This document shows, one piece after another, positions 52,024-61,417 of a stretch of DNA of 64,000 nt. Below the pieces are notes generated by a model. The model was given only the letters and a program-made list of their open reading frames with translations, was not told where the DNA came from and made no database searches. The translations under genes and the position numbers were made by a program. Source of the stretch: an uncultured Bacteroidales bacterium (GTDB taxonomy: Bacteria; Bacteroidota; Bacteroidia; Bacteroidales; UBA932); the NCBI GenBank assembly GCA_947168525.1, contig CAMVMG010000009.1, positions 1-64,000 on the forward strand, read 5' to 3'. Position 1 is the first letter of the stretch; the number at the start of each line of letters is the position of its first letter.

Positions 52024-53982
52024 ATGGCAAACGCAAAGCAGAGATGGAGCAGTTTTTCCGGCAGGCTCACCCGCCGGATTGTACTGATTGTCCTGGTGGT
52101 CATGCTCTTTGTGGCCACCCTCATTTCCTTCCTGATCATAGTGGGCATGGGATCGCAGATGGAAGAACATTACCAGGGAACCGTGGAGTTCACCAATGAG
52201 AAACTGGCCAGCCTGTTGTCTTCCGTAGAGATATCGGCCAACAACAACGTGGATGAGCTCCAACAGAACCTGGACAGCCCGGAGAGCGTCTTCGAAGCCA
52301 TGACCCGGGAGTTGCAGTTGAACCCCCACGTAACGGGTTTCGGACTGGGCTTCATCCCCAATTTTTTCCCATCCCAGGGCACCTATTTCGAACCTTATGT
52401 AAACCATGAGGATGGCCGGATTGTCCGGAAACAGATCGGGGGACCGGACCACGATTATCTGCTGGCCGAATGGTATGTGAAAACGGTAGAGAAGGACACC
52501 GGACACTGGTCAGACCCTTACATCGACAACGAGGGCGCCCAGGACATGCTTTGTACCTATGCCCTTCCCGTGAAAGACAGAGAGGGGAACCTCGCCGGCG
52601 TCTTCGGGACCGACATCTCGCTGGGATGGCTGTCAGACCAGTTGAAAGAGAACGACCGGAAAGAAAACGCCCGTGCACGCCGCTCAAACAGTGAGGCAGA
52701 CGAAAAGGTTTACAGCTTCATTATCGGCCGATACGGGGAGTATCTGGCCCATCCCGACAGGGAGAGGGTGCTGATAGATCATTTCTACCGCCATCTGGAC
52801 CGCGGTGCCGACTCTACCAGGAACCGCCAGCTGGTTCAGTCAATGATTAACGGAGAACACGGCAGCGCAGACCTTGTCATCGACGGAACCCTCTCGCACA
52901 TCATCTATGCCCCGCTGGAGCGTACCGGCTGGTCCATGGCCATCGTCGTGCCCTCAGCCCTGCTGTTCATGCCGGGCATCGTTGTCGGGATGGTGATCCT
53001 GTTCGTGCTCCTGGTGGGGCTGCTGGTGGTTTCGCTGATGTGCCGGCATATCATCCGCAAGGTAACCCGTCCGCTGACATATCTGGCCCAGTCGGCCGGA
53101 GAAGTAGCCAAGGGGCACTTTGATACGCCGCTGCCCTCCATCCGCTACAACGACGAAATCGGCCAGCTGCGGGACTCCTTCGCCAACATGCAACTGTCCC
53201 TGGACCAATATATCCAACAACTTACCAGCGCTACGGCCCAACGCGCGGCCATGGAAAACGAGCTGAACATCGCCCGCGATATCCAGATGTCCATGCTCCC
53301 GAAAACCTTCCCTCCCTATCCGGAAAGGCGCGATCTCGACATCTACGGACAGCTGACCCCGGCCAAAGCCGTGGGCGGAGACCTCTACGACTTCCATATC
53401 CGGGACGAAAAATTGTTCTTCTGCATTGGCGACGTATCCGGGAAGGGTGTTCCGGCCTCCCTGGTGATGGCCGTGACCAGCGCCCAGCTGCGGACCATGT
53501 CCTCCGGAGAAGCGCATCCGCAGCGGATTGTGGGCGCGCTGAACCGGTCTGAGGCCACGCACAATGAGTCCATGATGTTCGTAACCCTGTTCGTGGGCGT
53601 ACTGGACCTGAAAACCGGCCGGCTACAATACTGCAACGCCGGTCACAACGCCCCGGTGTTGATATCCAAGGACAGGCAGGTCGGCTTCCTCCCTGTCGAT
53701 GCCAACCTGCCCGTGGGCGTGGTGGCGGAATGGTCCTACACTGTGCAGGAAATCACCCTGGAACCAGGCAGCGCCCTGCTTCTGTATACCGACGGCCTGT
53801 CAGAGGCCGAGAATCCGGAACGGGCCCAGTTTGGCGAAGACCGCATCTTGGAAACCCTCCGGCGCATTCCCTCTACAGAGCCGCCGGTGCTTGTTTCCAG
53901 CATGACCGACGCCGTACACAAGTTCGTAAACGGCGCGGAGCAAAGCGACGACCTCACCATGCTGGCCATCCGCTACCAATAA
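52024..53982 (+). CDS. Membrane sensor with Cache-like domain, HAMP and SpoIIE-type PP2C phosphatase
   Basis: 652 residues. Transmembrane helix (about 19-42), periplasmic Cache-like domain (about 45-310, including YALPVKDREGNLAGVFGTDIS), second helix (about 315-345), HAMP (about 345-400), then a PP2C domain of the SpoIIE/RsbU type: MLPKTFPPYPERRDLDIYGQ, VGGDLYDF, DVSGKGVPASLVMA, YCNAGHNAP and LLLYTDGLSEAEN with metal-binding Asp and Gly residues. Such enzymes dephosphorylate anti-anti-sigma factors in partner-switching pathways; no partner gene lies in this window. The lipoprotein esterase follows 16 bp later. Confidence 0.93.
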   Translation: MANAKQRWSSFSGRLTRRIVLIVLVVMLFVATLISFLIIVGMGSQMEEHYQGTVEFTNEKLASLLSSVEISANNNVDELQQNLDSPESVFEAMTRELQLNPHVTGFGLGFIPNFFPSQGTYFEPYVNHEDGRIVRKQIGGPDHDYLLAEWYVKTVEKDTGHWSDPYIDNEGAQDMLCTYALPVKDREGNLAGVFGTDISLGWLSDQLKENDRKENARARRSNSEADEKVYSFIIGRYGEYLAHPDRERVLIDHFYRHLDRGADSTRNRQLVQSMINGEHGSADLVIDGTLSHIIYAPLERTGWSMAIVVPSALLFMPGIVVGMVILFVLLVGLLVVSLMCRHIIRKVTRPLTYLAQSAGEVAKGHFDTPLPSIRYNDEIGQLRDSFANMQLSLDQYIQQLTSATAQRAAMENELNIARDIQMSMLPKTFPPYPERRDLDIYGQLTPAKAVGGDLYDFHIRDEKLFFCIGDVSGKGVPASLVMAVTSAQLRTMSSGEAHPQRIVGALNRSEATHNESMMFVTLFVGVLDLKTGRLQYCNAGHNAPVLISKDRQVGFLPVDANLPVGVVAEWSYTVQEITLEPGSALLLYTDGLSEAENPERAQFGEDRILETLRRIPSTEPPVLVSSMTDAVHKFVNGAEQSDDLTMLAIRYQ

Positions 53983-53998
53983 AAACCCGATACCCGTC

Positions 53999-55492
53999 AT
54001 GAAAAAAAACCTGCTTCTTCTGGGCCTGACCGCCCTTTTAGCTGCCTGCTCGGTCCCTGCACCCCAAAGCCCCGTCCTCACTGTGGAAGGAGGACAGATC
54101 CAGGGCGTTCCGGCCGATGTCCAGGGCGTCACCGTCTTCCGCGGAATCCCCTTTGCAGCACCGCCCATCGGCGAAAACCGCTGGCGCGCCCCGCAGCCGG
54201 TCGTACCCTGGGAAGGGGTGCGCGTCTGTGACAAATTCGGCCACCCGGCCTTCCAGGCGGCCCATTATCCCGGCGGCTACACCACCGAATGGGGCTATGG
54301 CGACGAAGCTCCCTACAGCGAGGATTGCCTGTACCTGAACGTCTGGACCAAGGCCCCGGGAGACACGCAGAAAAAGCTTCCTGTCGCCGTCTGGATCTTC
54401 GGCGGCGGGATGCGGGAAGGCTGGGGCTCCGAGCCCGAATTTGACGGGCAGGAGTGGGCCGGAAAAGATGTAGTTCTGGTATCGTTCAACTACCGCGTGG
54501 GTCCCTTCGGCTTCTTCGCCCACCCGCAACTGAGCGCCGAGGACCCGGAGCACGCCACCGGCAACTGGGGCACCCTGGATCAGATCCAGGCCCTGAAATG
54601 GGTGAAGCAGAACATCGCCCAGTTCGGTGGAGACCCGGACAATGTGATGATCTTCGGCCAGAGTGCCGGCGGACGCAGCGTCAAGTTCCTGAGCGCATCG
54701 CCCCTGGCCCGCGGGCTCTTCAACAAGGCTGTCATTATGAGCGGCAGCGGCCTCGTGGATCCCAACAAGCCCCCGCAGCCCCTCTTCCCCGGCGGCCCCG
54801 TAATGCCCGCCCAGAAGATGACCACCCTGGCCGAGGCCGAAGCTTCCGTGAAGGAAGTGGCCGACTGGGCCAACTTCAAGGACCTGGCAGCCTTGCGCAG
54901 GGCCTCCACGGAGACTATCTTTGCCCTGGGTACCCTCTACACCCAGGTCACCGGGAAGCGCAGCGTACTGTCATCCTCCCCCATATCCCCTTACATCGAC
55001 GGCTATGTCCTCAACGAGTCCTTTGACGACGCCTGCATAAACGGAAACCTGGCCCCCGTGCCTTATATGATCGGCTATACCCTAAATGACGCCGGCAACA
55101 TGCGGGAGCAGATCCAGGACTTCTGCCTGAACCGGGAGCAGATGGGCGGACAGGCCTGGGCCTATCAGTTCGCCCGTCCACTGCCCACCGACGGCCGTCC
55201 CAACGTGCTTCAAGGCGCCTTCCACTCCTCCGACCTGTGGTTTGTGTTCAAGTCCCTTCAGCACTGCTGGCGCCCTTGGACCCCGGGCGACTGGGACCTC
55301 TCCGAGAAGATGCTCACCGCCTGGTCCAACTTCGCCAAATACGCCAACCCCAACGGGCCGGACGGCGGCGACTGGGCCCCTTACACCACTGCCACCCCGC
55401 AGTTCATGGTGTTCCGCCTGGACGAGGCCGATGCCGAAGCTTCCTTCGTGGGAGAACCCCTGCAGGCCCCCCGCCCCGCCATGCGGCGGTAA
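53999..55492 (+). CDS. Type-B carboxylesterase lipoprotein
   Basis: 497 residues with lipobox LLAAC. Carboxylesterase fold: VFRGIPFAAPPIGENRWRAPQP, SEDCLYLNVW, nucleophile Ser222 in FGQSAGG (Gln replaces the usual Glu of GESAGG), and the histidine region GAFHSSDLWFVF. The substrate is unknown; type-B esterases in gut Bacteroidota often remove acetyl or feruloyl groups from glycans. Spacing to the phosphatase gene upstream (16 bp) suggests one transcript. Confidence 0.92.
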   Translation: MKKNLLLLGLTALLAACSVPAPQSPVLTVEGGQIQGVPADVQGVTVFRGIPFAAPPIGENRWRAPQPVVPWEGVRVCDKFGHPAFQAAHYPGGYTTEWGYGDEAPYSEDCLYLNVWTKAPGDTQKKLPVAVWIFGGGMREGWGSEPEFDGQEWAGKDVVLVSFNYRVGPFGFFAHPQLSAEDPEHATGNWGTLDQIQALKWVKQNIAQFGGDPDNVMIFGQSAGGRSVKFLSASPLARGLFNKAVIMSGSGLVDPNKPPQPLFPGGPVMPAQKMTTLAEAEASVKEVADWANFKDLAALRRASTETIFALGTLYTQVTGKRSVLSSSPISPYIDGYVLNESFDDACINGNLAPVPYMIGYTLNDAGNMREQIQDFCLNREQMGGQAWAYQFARPLPTDGRPNVLQGAFHSSDLWFVFKSLQHCWRPWTPGDWDLSEKMLTAWSNFAKYANPNGPDGGDWAPYTTATPQFMVFRLDEADAEASFVGEPLQAPRPAMRR

Positions 55493-55690
55493 GGCTTATG
55501 CCCAAAGGAGGTCGATTCTCGCTGTGACTCGGCCTCCTTCTATTATTGCCCTGTTGCGGCCACGTGCCCTCTTCAGCCTGTTTTCCATCCGGCGCCCGGT
55601 ACGGGGCATTACGCAATAATGGCCGGAAACGTGTAACGAAGTGCACCCCCGGTACAGGGCATTACGCGAAAAAGGCCGAAAATGCGTAAC
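55493..55690 (+). repeat. Gene-free stretch with two tandem TTACGC palindrome units
   Basis: Unit 1 (55598-55650) and unit 2 (from 55651) each start GGTACrGGGCATTACGC. Arms TTACGC (55609, 55662) pair with GTGTAA/GCGTAA (55631, 55684) around an A-rich/GGCCG loop. No coding capacity seen. Confidence 0.7.
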
Positions 55691-56188
55691 CGGAGGGTCC
55701 TGCCGGTCCAGCCTGCCATGTCGCAGGCCAGAGCGTCCTGCAGGGCCGTTTTTCATGGCAACATGGCCGGGAAAACCGCGCCTGAGACTAAAACCGTGGC
55801 CATGTTGCAGGCCAGAATGCGCTGTGAGGCCGAATTCACTTGCAACACGGCCGGGAAACCCATCTTCCTAAACCATACACGCGTGAACGTAAGTGATTGA
55901 TTATCATTTCTTAGCACGTTTACCTTTAGGCTACACAACCTAAAGGTTTCACACGCAAAAGCAAATACAATTCCCAAGTGGAGACCTGACCGGATTTCGG
56001 CCTATTTCATTACCCGGGCTGGACCATCAGGTTGGTACGGCAGGTCCAGGGGCTGTCGAAACGGGCCTTGTCAGCCCGGGCGTAACGGATTCCCTCCAGG
56101 AGGTTTTCCCCCAGCAGGCCTGCCTCTTCCAGTGCGCCGGCCACGGCACCGGGCACCGAAACGCAAATTCCGCCCCGCTTTGCGGCGG
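55647..56188 (+). repeat. Duplicated block, copy A (deleted form)
   Basis: Nearly identical to 62083-62805. Contains a palindrome unit, two GCCATGTTGCA-type palindromes (55715-55767, 55798-55852), an ACCTTTAGG/CCTAAAGGT hairpin (55922-55947) and a GH2 gene remnant. Compared with copy B it has a 172-bp deletion between two GCACCGAAA repeats and lacks a short ACTACTA-type tandem repeat. Confidence 0.85.
56010..56161 (-). pseudogene. GH2 (beta-mannosidase-like) N-terminal remnant, copy A, start deleted
   Basis: About 50 codons in the same frame and with the same stop as the remnant at 62465-62758: VPGAVAGALEEAGLLGENLL...WTCRTNLMVQPG. The signal peptide and start were lost at the GCACCGAAA junction (56153-56161). 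Not expected to be functional. Confidence 0.75.
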
Positions 56189-56201
56189 TAAGCCGGTAAT
56201 G

Positions 56202-56825
56202 CTAGAAATGCCAGCCGCAGAAAACCATCACATGGTGCACGCTGATGGCCCCGGTACGGTTGTACTCAGGATACTGCCTCATGGCATTGAGTACGCCGAT
56301 ATGGGCCTCCACGCCCCATTGGAAATGCCGGCCGGCCCGGAAGGTTACTGACGGCCGGATGCCGAAGTCGGTCCGGTTGAAGGTCTCTTCTCCGTTCAAC
56401 GAGTCTGTCGGGTCTGCGTCCACATAGTAAACATCGGGTACCAAAAGATAGGATACGACGGGGGCTATCCCGAAAACCACCTTGGAGGCCGGTTTGTGAT
56501 AGCGAAGGGACAGGGACACATCGGCATAGGCCATCCCGTCAAAATCTCCTCCTTCTAGAAAGAACGCCGGGGTTGCGAAACATCCGCGAAACCCCACGCC
56601 GGGCATCAGGGACCATTTGTCGGACAGGGACACGTCTAGTCCATAGGACAGCTGAAGGGCCGCCCCCGCATTATGGAAGGTTTTGGCGTTGCTCCCTGTC
56701 TCAAAATGTACACCCGTCCCTAGTTGGATGTTATGCTCTACCTTTTTCCGGCCCCCCTGATCCTGGGCAAAGCCGGTGTGAGCGGCCAAAAGTAAGACGG
56801 TTAGTAATAGAAGATTATGTCTCAT
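56202..56825 (-). CDS. Outer-membrane beta-barrel-like protein, paralog 1
   Basis: 207 residues with signal peptide (AAHTGFAQ). Alternating amphipathic strands, for example VHFETGSNAKTFHNAGAALQLSYGLDVSLSDKWSLMPGVGFRG, ending ...VFCGWHF with a C-terminal aromatic, all typical of small outer-membrane barrels. It is very similar along its full length to 58771-59403; both genes end with the same sequence and share the same downstream hairpin (56170-56188). The start at 56825 was chosen for the signal peptide. No family name recognised. Confidence 0.8.
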   Translation of the reverse strand: MRHNLLLLTVLLLAAHTGFAQDQGGRKKVEHNIQLGTGVHFETGSNAKTFHNAGAALQLSYGLDVSLSDKWSLMPGVGFRGCFATPAFFLEGGDFDGMAYADVSLSLRYHKPASKVVFGIAPVVSYLLVPDVYYVDADPTDSLNGEETFNRTDFGIRPSVTFRAGRHFQWGVEAHIGVLNAMRQYPEYNRTGAISVHHVMVFCGWHF

Positions 56826-56898
56826 TTTTTGTAAAAATTTATCTTTTAAACACCTGCCTCCGGCATTTCTTGCATGTCCGCATTCAATAAATAGCACT

Positions 56899-57002
56899 GG
56901 TGCGGGGCATTACGCAAAAATAGCAAAAATCGTGTAACGAAGTGTACCCCCGGTACAGGGCATTACGCAAAAAGGGCCGGAAACGCGTAATGCGGTGCAC
57001 CC
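56899..57002 (+). repeat. Two tandem TTACGC palindrome units
   Basis: Units start at 56899 and 56952. Arms TTACGC (56910, 56963) pair with GTGTAA (56932) and GCGTAA (56985). Same consensus as the units at 55598 and 55651. Confidence 0.7.
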
Positions 57003-57009
57003 GCCTGGC

Positions 57010-57540
57010 CTATTTCTTTTTCCTTTCCGGACGAAAGTTTGACACCAGGAATTTCCCAAGGGCTTCGCCCGTATGGGTGGCACCATCTCCAATCAGGTTC
57101 AGCGTTGTTCCAAACACGCCACCTTTGGCCCGGATGCCCTTGATTGTGGCAGCAGTGTTTCCGTCCGAATCCAATATCCGGATGTCGCAGTCCATGTCTC
57201 CTTTCTGGGATACGGTAAGGACCGTGACCCGGATAAGAGCTTCCCTGACTTCTGCTTTGTAACTGCCCACATAAAACAGCCCGTCCAACTTATCATTGCA
57301 TCCTTCCGAGAATTTGGACACGATGGCGGGTTTGTCTGTCTGCCAGTCCTCTTCATAAGCGGCATATTCCTGCTCGCTCATACCCAAGATAACGGCAGAG
57401 GAAAAATCCACTTCCAGACCAACACGCTGCACTTCCTTGAGTACATCAAGCGACCCTTCTATTTTCTGCGCAAAAAGCGGAAAGCTCACGGAAGCCATTA
57501 AAACAATGGCGAGAACTGTTTTCAGACGGTTCTTTTTCAT
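57010..57540 (-). CDS. Secreted protein of unknown function
   Basis: 176 residues with a cleavable signal peptide (MASVSFPLFAQ). The mature part has a mixed alpha/beta pattern (ALIRVTVLTVSQKGDMDCDIRILDSDGNTAATIKGIRAKGG) and a basic C-terminus (RPERKKK). No family recognised. It sits between the two beta-barrel paralogs. Confidence 0.72.
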   Translation of the reverse strand: MKKNRLKTVLAIVLMASVSFPLFAQKIEGSLDVLKEVQRVGLEVDFSSAVILGMSEQEYAAYEEDWQTDKPAIVSKFSEGCNDKLDGLFYVGSYKAEVREALIRVTVLTVSQKGDMDCDIRILDSDGNTAATIKGIRAKGGVFGTTLNLIGDGATHTGEALGKFLVSNFRPERKKK

Positions 57541-57604
57541 AGATTTTATTCTGTATTAAACCTCAAAGACGCCGTTTCAAGCATCTTTGAAGGTGATTGA
57601 TTAT

Positions 57605-57659
57605 TGCCATGCTGCAGTTCAAAGTGCCCTGTAAGGCCGAATTCACTTGCAACATGGCA
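57605..57659. repeat. GCCATG-type palindrome, single copy
   Basis: TGCCATGCTGCA (57605-57616) and TTGCAACATGGCA (57647-57659) are inverted copies. The middle, GTAAGGCCGAATTCACTTGC-like, matches the elements at 55798 and 62234. Confidence 0.65.
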
Positions 57660-57667
57660 AGTGGCAC

Positions 57668-58579
57668 TTATTCGGTTCGGACAAAGAAAGTCACATTGTT
57701 CAGTTCTGAGCCATAGGTCAGTCCATAGAACGAGCCGTCCTTCGTATCAGAATACGATAATGCATAAAAAGAATCTTCGGGGTGCTTTTCTTCATAGGCT
57801 TGCTTCTCGGCAAGGACTTGCGCAGGGAGGTTGGTATTGATATCAAGAGGATATGTCGTCTTTGACCAGTCAAAACCATACTCGGTATTTTCCAAGATAA
57901 CCGTCTTGATAATACCATTATCACGGATGAAGAGCTCATTATGTCCAAAATCATTGACTGCACCAAGAATGGGGGCTTTCTTGTACTTATTGCGCACAAT
58001 TTCGATGGAAGAACTCATATCATACCACCACACAGAACGGTTAAACGGATGGTGCGAGCAGGTCAACAGAGTCCCGTCATCAGCAATGACTATGTCAAAT
58101 TCAAGATGTTCACTAAACTCCTTTCCGTCTGAATATGGGGCAACGCAACAGAACTCATACTGTTTATTGTCAAGCCCGCTCCTGGAGAGTTCGATTACAT
58201 AATGATTATTGGGCCCCCAAAACTCTTCGTCCTCAATGCCAGTTCTAAGGTACGCCCTTATAACACTCCTCGGCAACCTGCTGAGGAAATCATTAACATC
58301 AAACTTCTTTTCGGTAAGCGCCCACTCGCCATTACTGTATATGGCCGTATTGGTCAGCCCTTCCTTGTCGGTAAAAACAATACCCGTGACCTCATTATAA
58401 TCATAATTTTTCCATTGATAAGCGTCAGTCACAATTACGTCGGGATATCGATTGCTGAAATCCAAGGCGATTTCCTGGGGTATAGTTTGGAGGGGATCTT
58501 TAGTATAGGTGGTTTCTTTCTCGCAAGAGATAAACAGCAGTGCCGCAAAAGCACAAATAAGAAAATTGATCTTTTTCAT
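57668..58579 (-). CDS. PepSY-like lipoprotein of unknown role
   Basis: 303 residues with lipobox LLFISC. The N-terminal 100 residues (IPQEIALDFSNRYPDVIVTDAYQWKNYDYNEVTGIVFTDKEG...) match the PepSY-like domain of Bacteroidota periplasmic proteins. The rest is not recognised (WWYDMSSSIEIVRNKYKKAP). Base composition is noticeably AT-richer than neighbours upstream of 55 kb, hinting at acquisition. A TACCTTTA box, close to the -7 consensus, lies at 58631-58638. Confidence 0.75.
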   Translation of the reverse strand: MKKINFLICAFAALLFISCEKETTYTKDPLQTIPQEIALDFSNRYPDVIVTDAYQWKNYDYNEVTGIVFTDKEGLTNTAIYSNGEWALTEKKFDVNDFLSRLPRSVIRAYLRTGIEDEEFWGPNNHYVIELSRSGLDNKQYEFCCVAPYSDGKEFSEHLEFDIVIADDGTLLTCSHHPFNRSVWWYDMSSSIEIVRNKYKKAPILGAVNDFGHNELFIRDNGIIKTVILENTEYGFDWSKTTYPLDINTNLPAQVLAEKQAYEEKHPEDSFYALSYSDTKDGSFYGLTYGSELNNVTFFVRTE

Positions 58580-58738
58580 AGTCGTTTCCATAAAATTGAA
58601 ATGGCAATACAGTGTTTGCCAAAGGATCCGTAAAGGTACTTCTTTAAAACGGAGAAAACAAGTAAAACTGCTAATTACAATTACATTTTGCCCCTAATAC
58701 CTGAACGGAGTTTACGAATGCTTACTTACGTTTATATC

Positions 58739-58757
58739 CCGCCCCGCTTTGCGGCGG
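58739..58757 (-). terminator. Hairpin after beta-barrel paralog 2
   Basis: CCGC(cccgcttt)GCGG stem, identical to the one after paralog 1 at 56170-56188. No long T run, so termination is plausible, not certain. Confidence 0.5.
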
Positions 58758-58770
58758 TAAGCCGGTAATG

Positions 58771-59403
58771 CTAGAAATGCCAGCCGCAGAAAACCATCAC
58801 ATGGTGCACGCTGATGGCCCCGGTACGGTTGTACTCAGGATACTGCCTCATGGCATTGAGTACGCCGATATGCGCCTCCACGCCCCACTGGAAATGCCGG
58901 CCGTGGCGGAAGGTCATTGATGGCCGGATCCCAAAGTCGGCCCGGTTGAAGGTCTCTTTTTCGTTCAGCGGGTCTGACGGATCCGCATCTACATAATAAG
59001 TGTCGGGAACAACCATATAAGACACAACCGGGGCCAGTCCGAATATCACATTGGACGCGGGCTTGTGATACCGAAGGGACAGGGACAGGTCGGCATAGGC
59101 CATCCCGTCAAAATCTCCTCCTACATAATAGAAAGGAAGGATAGGGAAACAGCCGCGAAACCCCACGCCGGGCATCAGGGACCATTTGTCGGACAGGGAT
59201 ACGTCCATTCCATAGGATAGCTGAAAGCCCGACCCTACATTATGGAAAGATTTGGCGTTACTCCCGGTCTCAAAATGTACGCCCATCCCCAGTTGGATGT
59301 TGTGCTCCAGTTTTTTCCGGGTCCCCTGCTCCTGGGCGAAACCGGTGTGCGCAGCAAAAAGCAGGGCACTACAAAGGATTAGAAATACTCTTTTTTTCAT
59401 CAT
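58771..59403 (-). CDS. Outer-membrane beta-barrel-like protein, paralog 2
   Basis: 210 residues. Signal peptide (AAHTGFAQ), then the same strand pattern as the gene at 56202-56825. Differences cluster in predicted loops (CFPILPFYYVGG here, CFATPAFFLEGG there; SDPLNEKETF and TDSLNGEETF), as expected for surface-exposed turns. Both ATGs at 59403 and 59400 are possible. It probably arose by duplication with the downstream hairpin. Confidence 0.8.
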   Translation of the reverse strand: MMKKRVFLILCSALLFAAHTGFAQEQGTRKKLEHNIQLGMGVHFETGSNAKSFHNVGSGFQLSYGMDVSLSDKWSLMPGVGFRGCFPILPFYYVGGDFDGMAYADLSLSLRYHKPASNVIFGLAPVVSYMVVPDTYYVDADPSDPLNEKETFNRADFGIRPSMTFRHGRHFQWGVEAHIGVLNAMRQYPEYNRTGAISVHHVMVFCGWHF

Positions 59404-59484
59404 TACCTTCTTTATTGATCCTCGAGAGATACGAGTGTTACTTAATAAATACCTGTCTCCGGCATTTCTTGCATGGCAACGCTA

Positions 59485-59991
59485 TTATCGGAACCTGTAG
59501 GTTATTCCCACCACGGCGCTTTGGGGATTAAAGCCCAGCAGCGGATACCAGCCATAAGCATCGGCGTAACGGGCACCGAAAAAGCCGATGTCCGTAAATG
59601 CTTCCCAGCGCGGGGCGAAACGGAAACGCAGGGAGGGAGATATCCCGATAACCATGTTCTTCCCATCTGTCGAAAAATACTGTCCCCGGGCCAATGCCTT
59701 CAGGTCCAGATACAGGACATCGTTGTGCGTAGGCGTGTAACGGACAAAGCCACCGCCACCCAGCCCGGCAACTAGGGCATCCTGAATATGGGCAGACAGA
59801 CTGGCCTGCACCCCGATGGCCCAATGCTCGTTGAATTCATAACCCGCTTCAAGGACTGTGGAGCCAAACCACTCTTTGTCGGCATATTGAAGCTGCATGC
59901 CGTTGCTGATAAAGGCGGTCTGGGCATCGGCCCTGTTGGAAAAAGCCAGTGCGGCCACCACAAATGAAGTGAACAATAACAATTTTTTCAT
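59485..59991 (-). CDS. Small outer-membrane beta-barrel-like protein
   Basis: 168 residues with signal peptide ending RADAQ. Strand pattern GSTVLEAGYEFNEHWAIGVQASLSAH...YTPTHNDVLYLDLKALARGQYF and terminal VVGITYRFR fit an eight-stranded barrel. Not obviously related to the two paralogs next to it. A TATCTTTG box lies at 60013-60020. Confidence 0.75.
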   Translation of the reverse strand: MKKLLLFTSFVVAALAFSNRADAQTAFISNGMQLQYADKEWFGSTVLEAGYEFNEHWAIGVQASLSAHIQDALVAGLGGGGFVRYTPTHNDVLYLDLKALARGQYFSTDGKNMVIGISPSLRFRFAPRWEAFTDIGFFGARYADAYGWYPLLGFNPQSAVVGITYRFR

Positions 59992-60012
59992 TACTCTTTC
60001 TTTTTGGGGGCA

Positions 60013-60020
60013 CAAAGATA
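60013..60020 (-). promoter_or_regulatory. -7 box TATCTTTG for the small beta-barrel gene
   Basis: Minus-strand consensus box 21 nt before the ATG at 59991. Confidence 0.55.
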
Positions 60021-60268
60021 GCCTGCCTCGTCCGATTATCCAAGTATCTTTGAGCCCAATTTAACTAGTATGTGACTAATTCCGGAAGGAACGAAAAAAA
60101 TAATCTTGACCTCATAACTTATACTGAATTAAAAACGCTGCAAAGTTATGAAGTCTAAAGCATATCCTCTTCTTACACGATATTACATTTTAAAAAATAA
60201 TCAACTGATTATCAGTATCTTGAATTTTTGCATTGTTACAGCGAAGAGATTATGGATACCAAGGCGCA

Positions 60269-61417
60269 TTAAGAGAGCCACTGAGCGAACATTTTACTGT
60301 CGGGATCGTCCCTTTTTTGAAACCACTGCTTGTACCGGGTCTTTCTTGTCCGGACAGAAGATTCAGTCATGTTCATAAGGAAGCTGATACTTTTGATCGG
60401 GAATCCTGCGAATAGCAGCGTGAGCAGATTGTAGTCAATCTCTTTCAAGGCATGGTCCCCTAAAGTAGTATTACTCCTAAGCTTTTTCATGATGCCGTTG
60501 TTGGAATCGTCCAGCGCTTTTTCTATATCCGCGATAAAGTGTGCATCGGCCCTTAACTGCTGAATCTGATGACGGAACTGTGATATAGCTTCTTCTTTCA
60601 GTATTTTTCCTTCCTTTTTCTCCCTGCTTGCAACGCCGTCATCCGACCATTGGAAATAGGTGTCGGACAACTGCTGCATGACATTGATCTTGTCTTGCAT
60701 CAATGAGTGAATAACTGTGCTTAGCCCCTTATTATGGTCCTGAAGTGTAATCAAGTCTGTTTTGATATCATCTATTATGGACATATCTCTCATCAATTGC
60801 TTATTTTTCTTTCGGATAAGATGAACAGCTACAATTGTAAGAGAAACAAGAAGTGAAACTATCAGCATAATAATAAAAAGCCTGGTATTTGCTTTTTCTT
60901 TCGCCAACTGAAACTTATCTTCATAGTATGATTGGAAGGAATGAGTTACAGATTGGCTTAATAAAGATATGACAGCTTGATCTTGTAGTTTAGTAGCAGT
61001 AATCATATTGTCATATGCGTTTTTATAATCACCCCTAAGAAAAGAAATATTATGCCGTGTGTTCAAGAGCGTAATACTGTCAATCTGTGAAAGTGTTTTT
61101 GTACAAAGTACATCTAATAGACTATCTGCAACAGCATGATTTCCAATCATTTCTTCCGTAACAGCCAAATCTCCAAGGAAAGCCTTAGGAAGCGAATAAT
61201 CGTCGCTTATCGCCAGGTTAAAGTATTCATGTGCTTTATCAAACTGCTTTGTTTGAAAAAACAGTTCCCCTTTTTGAGAATATAAGTAGCAGAGCTGCTC
61301 TTTTGATGGAGAATTAAGAGATTGAAGGGAATCTAAGATAGTGTCGGCCTGTGTTATTTTACCTAATAATCTATATTGTTTAGCTACATCAATACCCGAA
61401 TACCATGCAGATATCAT
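60269..61417 (-). CDS. C-terminal part of a split TPR/HTH membrane regulator
   Basis: 382 residues as an open frame: TPR-like repeats (about 20-190), one transmembrane helix (about 178-200), coiled coil, and a C-terminal HTH region (DYNLLTLLFAGFPIKSISFLMNMTESSVRTRKTRYKQWF). It begins with ATGA overlap at the end of the upstream frame, but its first residues continue the TPR solenoid of that frame rather than starting a domain. With the preceding frame it would form one sensor-regulator like other Bacteroidota TPR-TM-HTH proteins. Strongly AT-rich compared with the window. Either translated separately, by -1 frameshifting, or broken. Confidence 0.78.
   Translation of the reverse strand: MISAWYSGIDVAKQYRLLGKITQADTILDSLQSLNSPSKEQLCYLYSQKGELFFQTKQFDKAHEYFNLAISDDYSLPKAFLGDLAVTEEMIGNHAVADSLLDVLCTKTLSQIDSITLLNTRHNISFLRGDYKNAYDNMITATKLQDQAVISLLSQSVTHSFQSYYEDKFQLAKEKANTRLFIIMLIVSLLVSLTIVAVHLIRKKNKQLMRDMSIIDDIKTDLITLQDHNKGLSTVIHSLMQDKINVMQQLSDTYFQWSDDGVASREKKEGKILKEEAISQFRHQIQQLRADAHFIADIEKALDDSNNGIMKKLRSNTTLGDHALKEIDYNLLTLLFAGFPIKSISFLMNMTESSVRTRKTRYKQWFQKRDDPDSKMFAQWLS

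Noticed and set aside
55598..57002. TTACGC palindromes considered as insertion-sequence ends or attachment sites
   Set aside because: No transposase or integrase and no target-site duplication around them.
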